Under the pieces are notes generated by a model, which worked only from the letters and a program-made list of their open reading frames with translations, searched no databases and was not told the origin of the DNA. A DNA stretch of 64,000 nucleotides from Eutypa lata (taxonomy: Eukaryota; Ascomycota; Sordariomycetes; Xylariales; Diatrypaceae). Positions 11,099-24,077 of this stretch are shown one piece after another. Position numbers and translations under genes: made by a program. Each line of letters starts with the position of its first letter. Position 1 is the first letter of the stretch. The DNA lies in assembly GCA_022661535.1 (NCBI GenBank), contig JAKULF010000013.1, forward strand, positions 1,054,001-1,118,000, written 5' to 3'.

Positions 11099-12070
11099 CT
11101 AAATCATGGACAAAGCGAAGCGCAGCCAAGGATAATAGCACTCCTTATCACCAACCTGATTCAGAATCAGGGGTAGATACCTCTGGCGCCACTCCTCTTG
11201 GAGCGCTTCGGTGAACTGCTTGTCGTCCGGCACGTCAATATACCGCGATTTACAATACTCCCAGTAACCCGGATACCAGCCAGCCTGCGCCCAGTCTATC
11301 ACCGCCGCCAACTTCGGGTTCGGCCCTTTCGTTACAAGGATGTTACACGCGACGAGATCGTTGTGTGTGAATACTATATCACTAGCACTAGGTGTTTGAA
11401 CAGGGGAAATCTCAATATAGCAGGCGTCATGGAACTTCTGAGCGGCGTTTGTGCCCTCGAATGGCCCCTTCTTTTGACCGAGGTCGGGGCGTGAGTTGAA
11501 GAATATGTCGCTGAGTGGCTGCTTACGTATGGATCCTGTAGGTCTTTAGGTTAGCTGATTGACTAAATGGCTATGATGGGGAGGGGGAGGGAGTGCTCAG
11601 TCTAACACGATCCGGTCCAGTACGGCATACATACCAATATAGCGGCCACCCTCTTCTGGCTCCACCGTTCTCCATGCTTGCGCCGCCTGCCGCAATTCCG
11701 CACATACAGAAAGCCGTTCTTTTTCGCTCATATCAGCCCACCTCTCGTGTAGAGGGTCGGCATCCTCAACCAGGGCCATGTAGATAAAAACCTGGCCCTG
11801 ATCCTGCGTCCAACCGAAGACCTCGGGCACGTGGACCTGACCCAACAGCTTCTCCCGTATCATCATCTGCACATGCATCTCGTCGATGAATACTTGTGTT
11901 CCGTATTTGACAACTAAGCCTAGCGATGGGATCGCCACGGGAGGCGGCCAGTTGCGGTCTAGAGCCTTTTTGTGACCTGTCTTCGCGTTGAGAGATCTTA
12001 CCTCGGCCGGGGCTGGGAGAGTTGGCGCCCGCTTCTCGAGGAAGAAACTGGAGTTGGCGAAGTTTTCCAT
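11099..12070 (-). CDS. Phosphotransferase-enzyme-family (APH fold) kinase-like protein
   Basis: Exon 1 12070-11635 and exon 2 11535-11099 (intron GTATGT to CAG) give 290 codons. The fold is that of aminoglycoside phosphotransferases and choline kinases. Conserved features are the nucleotide-lobe VVKYGTQVFIDEMHVQ (the Lys is the candidate ATP-binding residue, the Glu its partner), the catalytic-loop HNDLVACNILV (HxDxxxxN) and the metal-binding IDWAQAGW (DFG equivalent as IDW). A fungus-typical tail with WYPGYWEY follows. The protein is soluble with no signal peptide. Many paralogues of this family exist in filamentous fungi with unknown small-molecule substrates; drug resistance should not be inferred. 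All key residues are present, so it is probably active. Confidence 0.9.
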
Positions 12071-13080
12071 TTGGTGTCCTCTAATCGGTTGTGAATGTGG
12101 TGGTGATTAGAGGTGGAATGAGAAGGTTAATAGTAATTTGGCTGTTATCTTATCTAGCTAGGAATCTGGTCTCGTGATCTTTTTGCTGATTGATATAAAT
12201 GCACACGCGGAAACAAACGAAAATAATAAAGAATGGGGTAGGTATTTTCCTATCAAGATCCAGAGCAATCACGGACTATTTTATTGTATATTATGAATAA
12301 AAGATATATGAAGATGCCGCATCCGGTAGTTCTAGTTGGGGAAACGACCATGGGACCCACCTGGTGACGTTCTGCCTCATACCAACCGAACGACAAGCCA
12401 ACCGAATTCTCAAGAACAGAAATATCAGCCAAGCGCCAAACCCTTACTTTGAATATGTTCATTCCAACGAAACGATATCCTGCCATGAAACTGGGTCAAT
12501 CCACTTTAGCTATGATGTTCACGACTCCAACCACCAAAGAATCAGGTGTTGGTAGTGTGACCATTTCCCCCCTTTCTACATACCTTTCCAATATTCCAAC
12601 GTGACAATCCGTTGAAGGCAAAGCTTTAATGTACGCAAAAGGTTTATAATCAAGTAACCGTTTTGGAATCTAAGTTAGGGGTTGGTCACTAGAATTTCTT
12701 TGACCTCCGTCTGCAGCTACCAGTAATGCTCGGTCTAACACGATATCTTGACTCAAACTGGGGCATGGCTTTATATGGCTATAGCTTCACATTCCCATCA
12801 ACAAGATATGCAAGCAATATTTAGGAGCAGCTGTATGGATAAAAGATGGATCATTGCTCATTCTTTCACTGTAGCCTCGGGGCCAACAACCAACATATTA
12901 TGTTATTGTATAATCCCACCCCGTTTGCTGAAGCCAACTCGAGGAAAACAAGTGCATCTTTACTGCAATGATAGAATATATAAATATCCTCGTTTTCCCA
13001 GGTAGAAGGTCAATATGTGTCAACATAGCCTTCAGAATCTACCCTAAACAAAGTCTTCAGGTAGCTTTACACATATTTAA
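12071..13080. other. Intergenic with possible missing 5' exon of the next gene
   Basis: About 1 kb, A+T-rich. A frame at 12748-13005 with internal ATGs could contribute a first exon to the plus-strand gene at 13094, but no donor-acceptor pair restores a convincing protein, so nothing is called. Confidence 0.35.
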
Positions 13081-13093
13081 AATATCCATCTAG

Positions 13094-13688
13094 TGATCAC
13101 CAGCGGCTTTCCATTTAAAGACCATTGGGGATACTGGGTATATGGACAGAACGAAGATTCGTGTGGTGTGTTGATTCATGCAACTGGTAACGTCAGAGAT
13201 GGATTCACACTGCAAATCAAGCGCAGCTTTGATTTCTCTAAGAGCACTAAGAAGCCTACAATGATCCCGCTTCAATGGATTGACAGCCAATTTGTTGACC
13301 AGAAGGCTATGTTCAATAATGGAGAGTACAAGGATGATAAAGCTCCAGTCTGCAAGTTCGAGGCTAGCGCCTTCAAAGTCGAGGCTCCGGGGAAGAGTCT
13401 AAATGCAACGGATGATCTGGTAAGCTTCTGCTTTTCTTCATTTACTGTTGTTGGTCTCAATGCAAATTGAGTGAGGTTTAAATATTCTAGCCTACAACCA
13501 TATAGTTCAATACTATTTTAGGGATGCATTAGCTAACTTTGTGTGAACGAAAGGTCGATAATACGAAGCGGACGAAGATTACCCAGAGGAACTGCCAGAC
13601 CTGGATCATTGAATCTGCAGAGCAACTCGCTAAGGATGGCATCTTCACTGAAAATGTTGTTGATTATCTGAAGGCCATTAGGCAGTAA
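13094..13688 (+). CDS. Small conserved-looking hypothetical protein, 5' end unresolved
   Basis: Two exons, 13094-13419 and 13554-13688, joined through a GTAAGC to AAG intron with an AGCTAACTTT branch region, encode about 152 residues ending DYLKAIRQ. The frame has no ATG: it opens after TAA at 13078-13080, and a TAG acceptor-like site sits at 13091-13093, so a short upstream coding exon or a non-AUG start is required. Recognisable pieces are DHWGYWVYGQ, GVLIHATGNVRDGF and NCQTWIIESAEQL. Such a pattern of HW..W/HxTG and a late NCQTW occurs in a family of fungal proteins of unknown function that I cannot name. It might be an intact gene with an unseen first exon, or a gene that lost its start. 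Confidence 0.6.
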
Positions 13689-14893
13689 TCATCTAAGGTT
13701 TTGAAGATTAGTAGGGAATCGAGTTTCGAAGGATTTGCGATGTGCGAATCAAAGGGATGTGGAATGTTAGGTCATTGTTTACCTCAACTTGAGGGCATTC
13801 ATTTACAGCAGCTGTATCATTTCTCAGGGTCATGCTATTGCCAATGCGGCCCCGACTTATGTCTTCACTCATTTACGGCACAGTTGGATTTAATCTACGT
13901 ATACATTTGGATTGTTGGATGGTTTAGTTCGTCATAGATTTCATTAATATATACCTGGGATCCCATTTATCTTTCTTCTTCCTATTGGGAACAGATATTT
14001 TATTATCATAATAGTCCAAATACCTATTATTCCTATTTTTACTATACAATTAGCTGACATAGTCGCAAATCACATGCATATCTGTGGCCATGTAATAGGG
14101 GTAAGAAGTGGGTACAGGTTGAGACTAAAGACTCCAAACCCCGTCAACTATTAGGCTATAGACTGATGAGGCTATACATTTTCACTTGAAATACGGGGAA
14201 AAGTTATAAACTCTGTATTTTTCATGCCATTCGTCCAAGCACTGTGACCTTGTAGAAACATTGTGATGGAATACAGACGTCCCGTTCCGTATTTGGTGAA
14301 CTAACTATGTACCTAAGGTACATGAAGTCTGCCTTGTTTGATCCACCTACCACCCTTTGTTAGATCACCAGAGGAAAGGGGGGAGTATAAAAAAATGTCA
14401 TTGATTGAATACGATGGCTAGGATCAGCGTAAAAAATGATTTTGGCGTATAGTATGGCCCTCGGTTGAGCTCTTACATATCCTTGTTTGATTTTTCTCTG
14501 TAGCTAGGGTTTGGGAAAAGACTCACAAGAAAGGAAGTTTTTATATTACCTCTGTATGAGTTAATATGGAAAGATATAATAGTTTGTGATATAGCTGGCG
14601 GCATTGGTTCAAAGACAACAATAAGTCTCGTACCAATAATGTATAGGGTATGATTAAAAAGGAAATATGGTAGCTAAGCGTATTAAGTTTTCAGGGTATC
14701 CAGTCGGCGCTTCTGACTAGAGGCTAGGTATCGGATGGTATGTATATAGTCGTGTCAGCCGCCTAGATAGTGAGAAATGGCCGGCACTACCGCCCTTATA
14801 CCCTACACCTAAGCTCTGTTTCTACCTATCACTCTGTGACACACAACCCCCTGACACAAATAAATTCTCAAGCTCAGGAAACCTCGAACTATC
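13689..14893. other. Convergent intergenic, no gene seen
   Basis: 1.2 kb A+T-rich spacer between the small plus-strand gene and the end of the pectate lyase gene. Short frames only. Nothing else seen. Confidence 0.4.
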
Positions 14894-17760
14894 TCAAACC
14901 TCACCCGCCCCAGCAAATATAGCGACCCCAAACGGCCTTGACCACGTGCTCCCCTCAGAATCCTCAATATCAACCGTCAAGTGATCAATGCCCTCATCAG
15001 AGCCCGCCACATACGTAGTCTTCACCCCATCCACCTGCACAGTCCCCTTGCTCTCACCGGAGACCGTAAACACCGGGTCCACGAACCCCCGCGCCAGGGC
15101 CCCAAGATCAAGCACAACGCTCCCGTCGGGCTCGACAAAAACATGCGGTTCGGCCATGAAGTTGAGGTAGCCCTCGATGGGGGTATAGCCCTCGCCGCCG
15201 GTCGAGCCGTCCCACCAGTCGGCGATGCCGTTGTCGTCGGCGTCCCAGGTAGCGGGGCGCGTCGCGGCGGGGAAGTCTTCGAGGCCGCCCGCGTCGGCCT
15301 CGTTGTCGATCAGCCCCTTTTTTCCGGACACGGACCCGGCGTACGTGTATGTCCCCGTCAGGGTCTCGTTCGCGATGCGCTTGTCGTGGTCGTCGAAGAC
15401 GGGCTGGCTGGCGCCTGAGTCCGAGAGTACGCGTTTGTAGGCTTCGCTTGCCGATTGGGTCGTCACGTGGGATTCGAAAAAGCTGTGTAAGGAGGTAAGT
15501 GGGATGGTACGAGTTTATTTGGTTTTGCTATTAGGGGGAGGGGGACATATGGGATAGGAGTTATAATGATAGGGGTCCATGAACGGTTGAGGTCCACTTA
15601 CGGATCCTCGAAGAATTTCTGGTATGTCGGCGGAGGCGAAATGGAGACGTTAGCCCAGCAGGCGATGCTGTAGTTCTGGCCAACGCCGTCATCGACGTAT
15701 TGTACTGAATCTTCGTTGAAGATGCCAGGCATCATGTTACCGGCGCAATAGTACTGCTGTGTACCAGGGAGACCGTCTTCGTACTAAAGAGCATGTTGAT
15801 TAAAGGGACTATATCATCTACGCAAGGCTAGCAGGTTTATATGGCTTACCTGCGCCATGAAGGCGTATGTGAGGTTGGAGTTCGGGCCTTGCTTGTAAAC
15901 GTTATTCACAAACAGACCCTCGTGGGTTCCGCCCTCGTTGGGACGGTAGCCGAAGTTGTATACAACATTGTTCCGCATGTCGATGCGGCCTGCGAAGCTA
16001 CCGTCGGCATCAACTCCGCCGCCCATACTCCAACTACGGCCCTCTGCGTGAGCGAGAAGGTTATGGTGGAATGAGCCTATGTCACCGCTGATGGTAGCGG
16101 AATATCCGTGGGCATGTCCAGGGGGGTAATTCTTATGGCCAGCTACGTTGAGAGGCTCGGATATCATGTTACGCTGGAAGGTAATGTTGTACGCGCTTCG
16201 GGAGGAGAAGCATTCATCCTTAGCCCAGCCCATGGAACAGCGGTCGAAGATAGAGTGGTCTGAACCTTGCATGCCCATACCATCGACTGTTTGGTTGGAA
16301 ATGCTACCGGGTCGCACACGCATGTGTCTAAAGATGATATCGGAGGCACCAGTGAGCCCAATGGGCCACCCCTGGATTACTATACCCTTGCCCGGGGCCG
16401 TTTGGCCGGCAAGAGTGATGTACTTGCTGTTAACCGACATTCGAGAAGTTGTTGTGATAACGCCACTGACATCAAATACCACGATTCTTGGGCCTGTTGC
16501 AACTGTGAGGGCGTATCGAAGGGTGCCCGGTTCTAACGAGTCTTGAAGACTAGTTACCTTGACTACTTTCCCACCACGACCACCTCGAGCAAACCGGCTA
16601 CGTACTCATTAACTTGAATTTGGTAGATGTGACGATGGCAAGTTTACTAACCCATATCCTTCTGCTCCAGGGAAAGCAAGCTGTGCCAAACGGAAGTACC
16701 ACACCCGGCCGATGCTCGTGGTTTCACCATCAATAACGTCGACACGCCAATAATAAAAATCATCCGTGTTAAGGTCTTGAAACTATTAGTGAATCCTCTG
16801 CCAGAATTTGTTCCCTCCCCAAGTCGGCGCTTACCAGAGAAAGTCACCTCGGTATCAATCTGCTCTAAGCTGATGCTCTTTAGATCTGTGGGAGTGGTCC
16901 CGAGATAAATGTTGTACTTCGGTGACTCGATACCATCAGGAGCATGCCACACTGCTGTGGCGCTTTTATCAGTACCCTCAAAATGCTCCTCGAGATGTGT
17001 GGGAATGGGAAAGCCGATCTGATATCCCAAATCGGGACCGTCAATCTCAAAACCATTCAGGAACGCGCGGTTGTCAGCCCCAGTAGGTGTGTAGGTAAGT
17101 TTTACTACTTGATCCGCCGAGGTTACGTTGAAAGTGACATAGGAACTCGCTGCAGTCCATATGTTGTCGACTCTAATACTTTGGTTGACGTTCTGCGACA
17201 AAATGATAAGTATTTCATGCCCGCGGCACCACCAACGTACTAGAAAAACTAAGTATACAAAGGTTACATACCGACAGCACCTCCTCCCCGTCAACAGCAA
17301 TAGCCAGAGTGGCAGCTTCGGTAAGCTTGTCCCAGGCATTGTGCCATGTCAAAAGACTATGGGTACCTTCGGGGAGACCCTTGATGGACAGCGTTATGGG
17401 ACCCCCTTCATCGGTTGAGACGCCGGCGCCGACAATTCTCTCACCGAGTGATGCAATGAAGCGTGTATATACCGTCTTATACCAGTGCCCGCCTAACGCT
17501 GTTCCATCTAGAGTTAAGGAAACATCCCCTACGGTCGTGGTGGAAGAGTTTCCCTCGGGGACTACCCATAACGTGGTGTCATTGTTGTCATCATAGACGC
17601 GGAGACCATCGCCATATAATCGAACCCGTACGCGAGAGCTCGAGTCCACGGGCGCTGGTTCACTAACTTGACGGGATGATATAGATGGCGTAGGGGTGGT
17701 CGTAGCTACTGCAGACAAACATCTGGTAGCCAGAGCCGCTACAAGGATCAGACCCTTCAT
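14894..17760 (-). CDS. Secreted pectate lyase (PL1-like) with FnIII-like and calcium-binding regions
   Basis: Six exons (17760-17272, 17192-16835, 16775-16652, 16597-15850, 15783-15602, 15482-14894) give 829 codons. Residues 1-17 form a signal peptide. Residues 100-270 look like a malectin-type carbohydrate-binding region (GLPEGTHSLLTWHNAW). Residues 270-315 resemble a fibronectin III segment (YNIYLGTTP, FYYWRVDVIDG). The parallel beta-helix lyase starts at AFPGAEGYGRFARGGRGG and continues with IVVFDVSGVI, AGQTAPGKGI, FRHMRVRPG and SIFDRCSMGWAKDE. After it, DADDNGIADWWDG (714-726) matches the Asp-rich calcium loop seen at the end of many bacterial pectate lyases. The protein should cleave pectate outside the cell by beta-elimination. 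This order of modules is common in bacteria, but the six introns show it is long resident or fungal. All splice phases agree; the AAG acceptor of exon 3 is the least typical. Confidence 0.88.
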
Positions 17761-18788
17761 GATGAAGGGAAGGCAAAGTAGTGGTCAAATATCAATGACT
17801 TGGTTGTCTCATATTCAGATGTCAATGAATGCCTAGACGTAACCTTTATATTTGCTTCCTCTACTTATATCGAATTCTCCAAAAACCTCCTTGCGAGAGA
17901 ATGAAAGCGACACAGCCGATCGCCATCGCATGCATCTCGGCTACCTAGGGCTAGGATTGACATCATTCCTCTCCCCTTCTCGTGATAATAAGGTGCGCAT
18001 TGCATATGTCACATCTATATGAAATGGCCAGGGGTGTGTAAGTTTTCCCGCCAACGATTGGCCTCTCCGCATTCTGTGGTGCATCTTGGCGACCTTCCTG
18101 TTTAGATCTCGGGACCTTGGCAGCTTGGGAAGTGCAAGGTATGTGACCTTAAAATGACAACATTAGGAACCTCGCTTGGCTAACGAAGAATAATTGGTAG
18201 ATACTAGGTAAGTAGGGATATAGGAATTGTAATTCTACATATTTACCTCCTATACTAACCGAACGCAAAGGGTCAGCTCGCTTATTAGGTGTCTCCATAG
18301 ACACCTGGAGGTAAGTGGCGGATATCTAATGTAGACCTGATGGCATTTGTGATCATGATTGGGTGTCAATTTGGGAAGGAAAGAAGAATCACTACAATGG
18401 CAAGTATGTGCTCAGGTGGCTCTTGCCTCTTCGAAAGATGGTGTAGATATGTGATAATGTGATGGTGGATATGCGAGTAATGACTTCTAAGGAAAGAGCC
18501 TTCGACCTACAGAAAGGGAACCAACCAACATTGAGTTTCAGAAGACCGCGTTATGTAACTACCTAGGTACCTACTATGTAGGTAGGTAGTGTCGAACCAT
18601 CATTTCTTCTAACTATTTGTCTCCGATACGCATGAGGCGCCTTTTGACTCTGCATAACACTATCCAGCGACCATTAACTACCCACTACTCTAATCACAGC
18701 CGACTCAATCATCACATATCCCTTGTCATCTAGTTCAAGACAGCCATTGCAGCCATTAAGAACAGTACCACTTAGAATCTCAGTCAAG
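17761..18788. promoter_or_regulatory. Divergent intergenic region
   Basis: 1 kb between the pectate lyase start and the coiled-coil gene start; promoters of both expected. Contains an inverted cluster of ACCTAGGTACC and GTAGGTAGGTAG near 18560-18590. Confidence 0.4.
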
Positions 18789-19737
18789 ATGCCTAGAGGG
18801 ACTAAGAGAAAACCTGGAGATCTGGAAGAGGACCACAACAGAGAGGGAGACGTTAACATCACCGCCGAGGGTGCCTTTTCAAAAGCCAGGAATACCCGCA
18901 GCAAGAATCGAAGAATTTCGAGGTTAGAGGAGTATGACGAAGATCCTAGCCGGGAAGAGAGCAGGTGAATAATTCCACTTCAAATGCCCACACCCCATAC
19001 TCTAAGGATGCGACGGCTGACATAATGTCAAGAAACTTTCAAAAATGGGCTTTGATGTTCGACAGCAACATCAAATCTCAGGCCGAGAACTCTAAAGTTC
19101 TCTTAAAAAACTTTCGTGGTGAGATCACACAGGAAGCAGACCAACTACGGAAGCATCAGGAACAGCAGATGGATCAACTGTTAGTATTGGGATCCGAAGC
19201 AGAGTCCAAAACTAAACAATTCTTAGTATCCAAGAGCATGATGTGTTCCTTAGCGACATCAAGAACATGTGTGCCACAGCACTTGAAGCATCTGCGAAGT
19301 CGGGTGGAAATCACAAAGGGGACCAGATCTCTGTCAAGGCACATCATGTTCTATTCCAAGATGTGCAATCCCTTCTATCCCAGAGTTCCACAATGCTTCG
19401 AGAATTCAAGGAGACAGACGAGCGTCTCAAGAACTACAAGCTCGAACCGCCCGTTGATAGATGGAAACAAGACAAGAGACAAATGAAAGACCTGCTGGCA
19501 AGCGGACGTCAGAGCGCTGAGGAGATTGTCGAGCGTCTTCTTATCCCAAATAGTTATCCTACACCGAAGGCTGACAAGCAGGGAGTTACAGACACGCAAG
19601 ATCTGAAGCTGTTTGAAGAAAGTCATAAGGCCTTGAAGGGTGAGAACTGGGGTAATACGGCTGCCGAGCAAGCTGCGCAGATAGCAGCTATTGTGAAGAG
19701 ACTCTTGCCGGTAGAAGGCACTATCACCGGTAATTGA
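18789..19737 (+). CDS. Hypothetical coiled-coil, probably nuclear protein
   Basis: Exons 18789-18964, 19033-19179 and 19227-19737 give 277 codons. The first intron (GTGAAT to CAAG, 68 nt) has a GCTGACAT branch site; the second is only 47 nt (GTTAGT to TTAG) with an AACTAAAC branch. The N-terminus is basic (MPRGTKRKPGD, then NTRSKNRR), like a nuclear localisation signal. Residues 60-200 are heptad-like with many Gln, Glu and Lys (LRKHQEQQMDQL, MLREFKETDERLKNYKL), consistent with a long coiled coil. No named domain was recognised. Genes of this size and layout are frequent in ascomycetes as lineage-restricted hypotheticals; a kinetochore or chromatin role is possible but unsupported. Confidence 0.75.
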
Positions 19738-20475
19738 TGGGTCTAAGAAGCTGACTACTTCGTAAGGACTTTGCTATCTCGGGAATATGGATATTGCATT
19801 GCGATATTGGGTGATTAGAGAGATATTATTGAGCTGCGGTGAAAATTGGGCGGAAATATCAAAAGTTGCTTGGTGTTGGGCGAGCATGATTGCTGTAGAT
19901 AGTTAGAGATAGCCGTGCCGACGATGTAACTAAAGGAGAGCTCTAATGCTACAAAAGACACTGCCAATGTAGCTATTACCTAAGCAGCAAGACCCTGGCA
20001 CACATCTCCAGCTAAGGTTTTTCTTGTTAGCTACCTAACATTAAGTTAATGCGTAAAATCCGAGCATGGTCCAAGCACACACCCACATTTTGATCTAGTC
20101 TTCATTAGGATTAGCATTAGGGTCGCTTAATTTTCCGTTTTTCCCACCTGCCCACAAGCACAGAATTTCCTAATCGCTGAACCCGAGTGACCGAATTTTC
20201 GTACTTTCTCAGTGGGACTGGTGAATTTTCCTCAGTTACCTGAATTCTTCCTCATCCCGATCTTATCACCAGCCAACAAACGACACTTGATCATCCATTG
20301 TTGCAGGCATCAATTCCCAACCTGGTTCGTTCGCCTTTTCCTTTTCCTTTCTCTCTCTGAGTTTGACTTTCATTCCGATTGTGACAGCTACCTATCTGCT
20401 TGACTGATCTCTAGTCTACCAATCGTATTATCGGTCGATTTGCTAACATTGTTTATCCTCTACCGAATAGTCAAG
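19738..20475. promoter_or_regulatory. Intergenic with RPL15 promoter
   Basis: 738 bp between two same-strand genes; the part next to RPL15 is rich in pyrimidines (TCTCTCTGAG and CTTTTCC words around 20335-20370), as is common upstream of fungal ribosomal protein genes. No further element was identified. Confidence 0.45.
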
Positions 20476-21430
20476 ATGGGTGCCCTCAAATACGTCGAAG
20501 AGCTTCAGAAGAAGAAGCAGTCTGATGTTCTGCGATTCCTCCTCCGAGTCCGCTGCTGGGAAGTATGTTAAAACACCCACATCCTACGATTTTGGTTCCC
20601 GATACGAGAGATGGCAATGCATAAATGAATGCACACGGAAAAAAAATCTACATTCAAACATTTGACGTGAATGGATGGATGGATGATTTGAATATGTGGA
20701 CGCTGTCTTTCTCATCCTCCTGATCAGATCTCTGGGGTTTAGTCTCGGGATTTGACGGGAGGTAGAGAACGTGTCTTTGCTATACACTCGTTGAACATTA
20801 GCTGAGAGTGCATCAATATAGCTTCGTCAATTGAACGTCATCCACCGCGCTTCTCGTCCTTCCCGCCCCGACAAGGCCCGCCGCCTCGGTTACAAGGCCA
20901 AGCAGGGCTATGTCATCTACCGTGTGCGCGTCCGCCGCGGAGGCCGCAAGCGACCTGTGCCCAAGGGTGCCACTTACGGTATGTTGCCATTCACACTTCT
21001 TGGATACCTCACACGATCCTTCCTGCACATGACAGTCAACTGACAGAAAGTCTCAACTACAGGCAAGCCCACCAACCAGGGTGTGAACCAGCTCAAGTAC
21101 CAGCGATCTCTCAAGGCCACGGCTGAGGAGCGTGTCGGCCGCCGCTGCGCCAACTTGCGCGTCCTGAACTCGTACTGGATCAACCAGGACTCGACCTACA
21201 AGTACTACGAGGTGATCCTCGTCGACCCCCAGCACAAGGCCATCCGCCTCGACCCCCGCATCAACTGGATCGTCAACCCGGTGCACAAGCACCGCGAGGC
21301 TCGCGGTCTCACCGCCACCGGCAAGAAGTCACGTGGTCTCAACAAGGGCCACCGCTACAACAAGACCCGCGCCGGCCGCAGAAAGACCTGGAAGAGACAC
21401 AACACCCTGTCTCTCTGGCGCTACCGATAA
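20476..21430 (+). CDS. RPL15: 60S ribosomal protein L15 (eL15)
   Basis: Exons 20476-20562, 20822-20978 and 21063-21430 give 203 codons, the normal length for eL15. It begins [18 protein letters not shown] and ends [12 protein letters not shown]. Landmarks are [40 protein letters not shown] and [16 protein letters not shown], all near-identical to yeast and animal eL15. The protein is an essential rRNA-binding component of the large subunit near the central protuberance. The first intron (259 nt, GTATGT to TATAG) is long for this genome and splits the gene early, as in many fungal ribosomal protein genes. Third codon positions are strongly C-biased, as expected for high expression. Confidence 0.98.
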
Positions 21431-24077
21431 GCACCTCCCGCTATTGGGGGGTGATTGGAGGAGGACGACGACGAATTATACGGTCAGCAGCAATGGTGAT
21501 GATTTGGGCTGGAGTGAGGTCTTGCTTCTTCATGGTCTTAAGGGCATGATGTACTGCCTGGGGTTAGTCTACGTAGATCCGTATAAAAAAAGCAAAAGGG
21601 TTCTTTACGACAATAATGATTGTACACACACATACATACATACGTTCTTTCGATGCGTGATAGATGATTATACTCTCTTCTAGCCAATTAAAGCCCCACT
21701 CACTTTGCACCTCCAGTAATTTTTTCCAAGTTTCAAGTCTCGAAATCCGAAAGTTATGACGTGTATGCTGAAATAGGTTCTGCTTTCCTTTCCACCCTCG
21801 CATAGGCGAAAATACGCTTTACCTAACAACCCAGAATACCGACGAGCGTTTCCCCGTTTCCCTGTCTAGTCTAACTACTTACCTAGTTTAAGTACATAAT
21901 TGTAGGACGTTTCGACAAACCCCCGTACCCATCAACTCTATCTAGTTTTCTCAATGTCAATCAATATGCTTGCTACGTAGGTACGTGTGTAGCCGGCCGA
22001 TTACCTTAGGTACCTGGATACTACTATATGATGACGGTAAATAATTACCAAGAGCCTTGCTATTTGCGCTGTGTCTCCACCTTGGCTATGAGATCACACG
22101 ATTTAGCACATAGGTTCGCCAACCCCTGACCTTCTCGCTTTCTCGCTCTCACACCTGCCATGTTCTGTCTCTCTTCATTTTTTTTTTTTGACGTCGTCGT
22201 AACTAGGTATTTAATGACACGCGTGGCTCCTTCGAAAGATTACAAGTCATGGCTTCACTGGTTGCGGGTGGGTGGGTTGGTAGGTAGCTCGGTAGGGTCT
22301 AGCTAGATATACCCCCAACAGTAGTATGTATGAAAGAGAGCCAAATTAGTATATGCAGTGTACAATAGCATAGGAGAGAGAGAGAGAGAGAGTTCAAGAA
22401 TTCTGATATGTCTGAAAGTGTCTAGAGTCGCGTACCAGTACTATGATGTAGTCCCAAGCTGTCGGTTGGCAAGATCAGTGTAGTTTCTTCTGCGTAACTA
22501 TTGTATCGTAAAAACGGAACCCTTGTTGTTCTAGTGGCTATAGAAATTCACCTTCGACTGTAACTCTTCACATCAGCGTTTGTAACTTGTAATATGCTCA
22601 AGAGAGATCGTCGAGATGCTGATAGTGACGTTTAAGACATGCCAGCTTCCAAATACAGTCATTACCTACCTTGGTCCTTGCCAGAAGCACCAGTCCAGGG
22701 ACCACCAATTCTCACGGCAGCCAACAGCGCATGACACACATATCTAAGTGGTTCTTTGCCAAAGAATAGCCTAATTACATAGCGATTAATATTGCCGACT
22801 ATATTCGTGTGTCTTGTGAGTATCACACCGTAGGATATCCAAATTTCTGTTGAAATGGACCTGTATTTGATGGGTAATTATAGTCTTGCTAACAGAGTCG
22901 ATGCTTGGACTCTGATTTTTGCAAACCACGCCAGCTTGGTAGAGTAAATATCTCAATATTCGAGCTTACGCTGGCAACAAACTTCTCGAGCAAGCGCCAG
23001 GAAAGACGAGGATGATAGGTCGATAACCGGAAGTTGCTGTGTCTTGATCGTGTGAAAATTCTTCCGCTGGTAGGAAGGACGTCTTATTTAAGGGCTGAGT
23101 GAGTTCGTTGTTGCATCCAATCTCCAGTAGATGCCATATATTCCTTAAGGTTTGTCCACGATTGTGCCCAGACCTCTTTCGAAGGGTGGTACTGAATATC
23201 TTGTACCCATTGGTGGTAGTACGGCCGGTGTTCTCTCAGGAGCCCGAGCGTTTTATACGTTGAGGATTCCTCGACGATGAATTTAAACTCACTTTCAGGG
23301 CTAAAGGACGGGTCTCAGAACGTATTACGTGATAATGCTATGACGGGTATGTAGTATATTTACTCCTATAATTTTCCCCGCGCAACTAAGGAAATAAAGG
23401 GGCAACGAGCTTCCGGGTAATAACAACGGGATAGATGATGGGATTGTTAATAATTCGGACTTTTTACAATATTCTTACCTATTCCTACTTGTTGCCTTAC
23501 GGTCAGAATGAGGAGAGTTCCACGTAAACCGCATGCCATTACATTCCATAAGGTCAGATTTACCCGCGTACGCACATGAACAGCTTAAGCCTTTAAATAA
23601 GTAGGCCGCAGACAGATTTTGAAGGATCTCACTTTTAAGGTAGCCTTTTTTTTAGCAGTTGTTAGGTACAGTAAAGTGGTATGAACCAATGGCCATATAA
23701 ATATGGCTAATAATATTTCCTGATCTAAGCTAGCTAATTAATTGCTAACCAGAGACCCTGTGAAAACGATTCTGACCATACATGAGTAAATGAGAGGACG
23801 TGCGCAATAGCAGCAGCGATTCCAGTAGGTAAACGTAACGCCATGATAACAAAAGAGACAAGGATTAAAACCACCCTTGAAGTGATGAACTCCGAAAAGA
23901 CCCAATATTAACGAGTGAATAAGTCGTGAGTAGACTTGAGATTGATAAAGGAGCGTGTGGGCATAATGAAAGTGACAAGATCAATGTCTTGTCTAGGGGA
24001 TGACATGGTGAAGTAAGAAATGGAAGATGAGAAGGGATAGCTTCAAACACTAGACGCGGATGGAGAGCCCTTTGGTG
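21431..24077. other. Convergent 2.6 kb intergenic stretch
   Basis: No gene recognised on either strand. It holds a (GA)n microsatellite, a T10 run near 22180, several TAGGTACC-type words and the 3' UTRs of RPL15 and the small zinc-finger gene. Confidence 0.45.
22374..22392. repeat. (GA)n microsatellite
   Basis: Nineteen bases of uninterrupted GA repeat in intergenic DNA. Confidence 0.95.

Noticed and set aside
20563..20821. Possible C/D snoRNA in the first RPL15 intron
   Set aside because: CTGA words are present but no convincing RTGATGA box with terminal stem was found.
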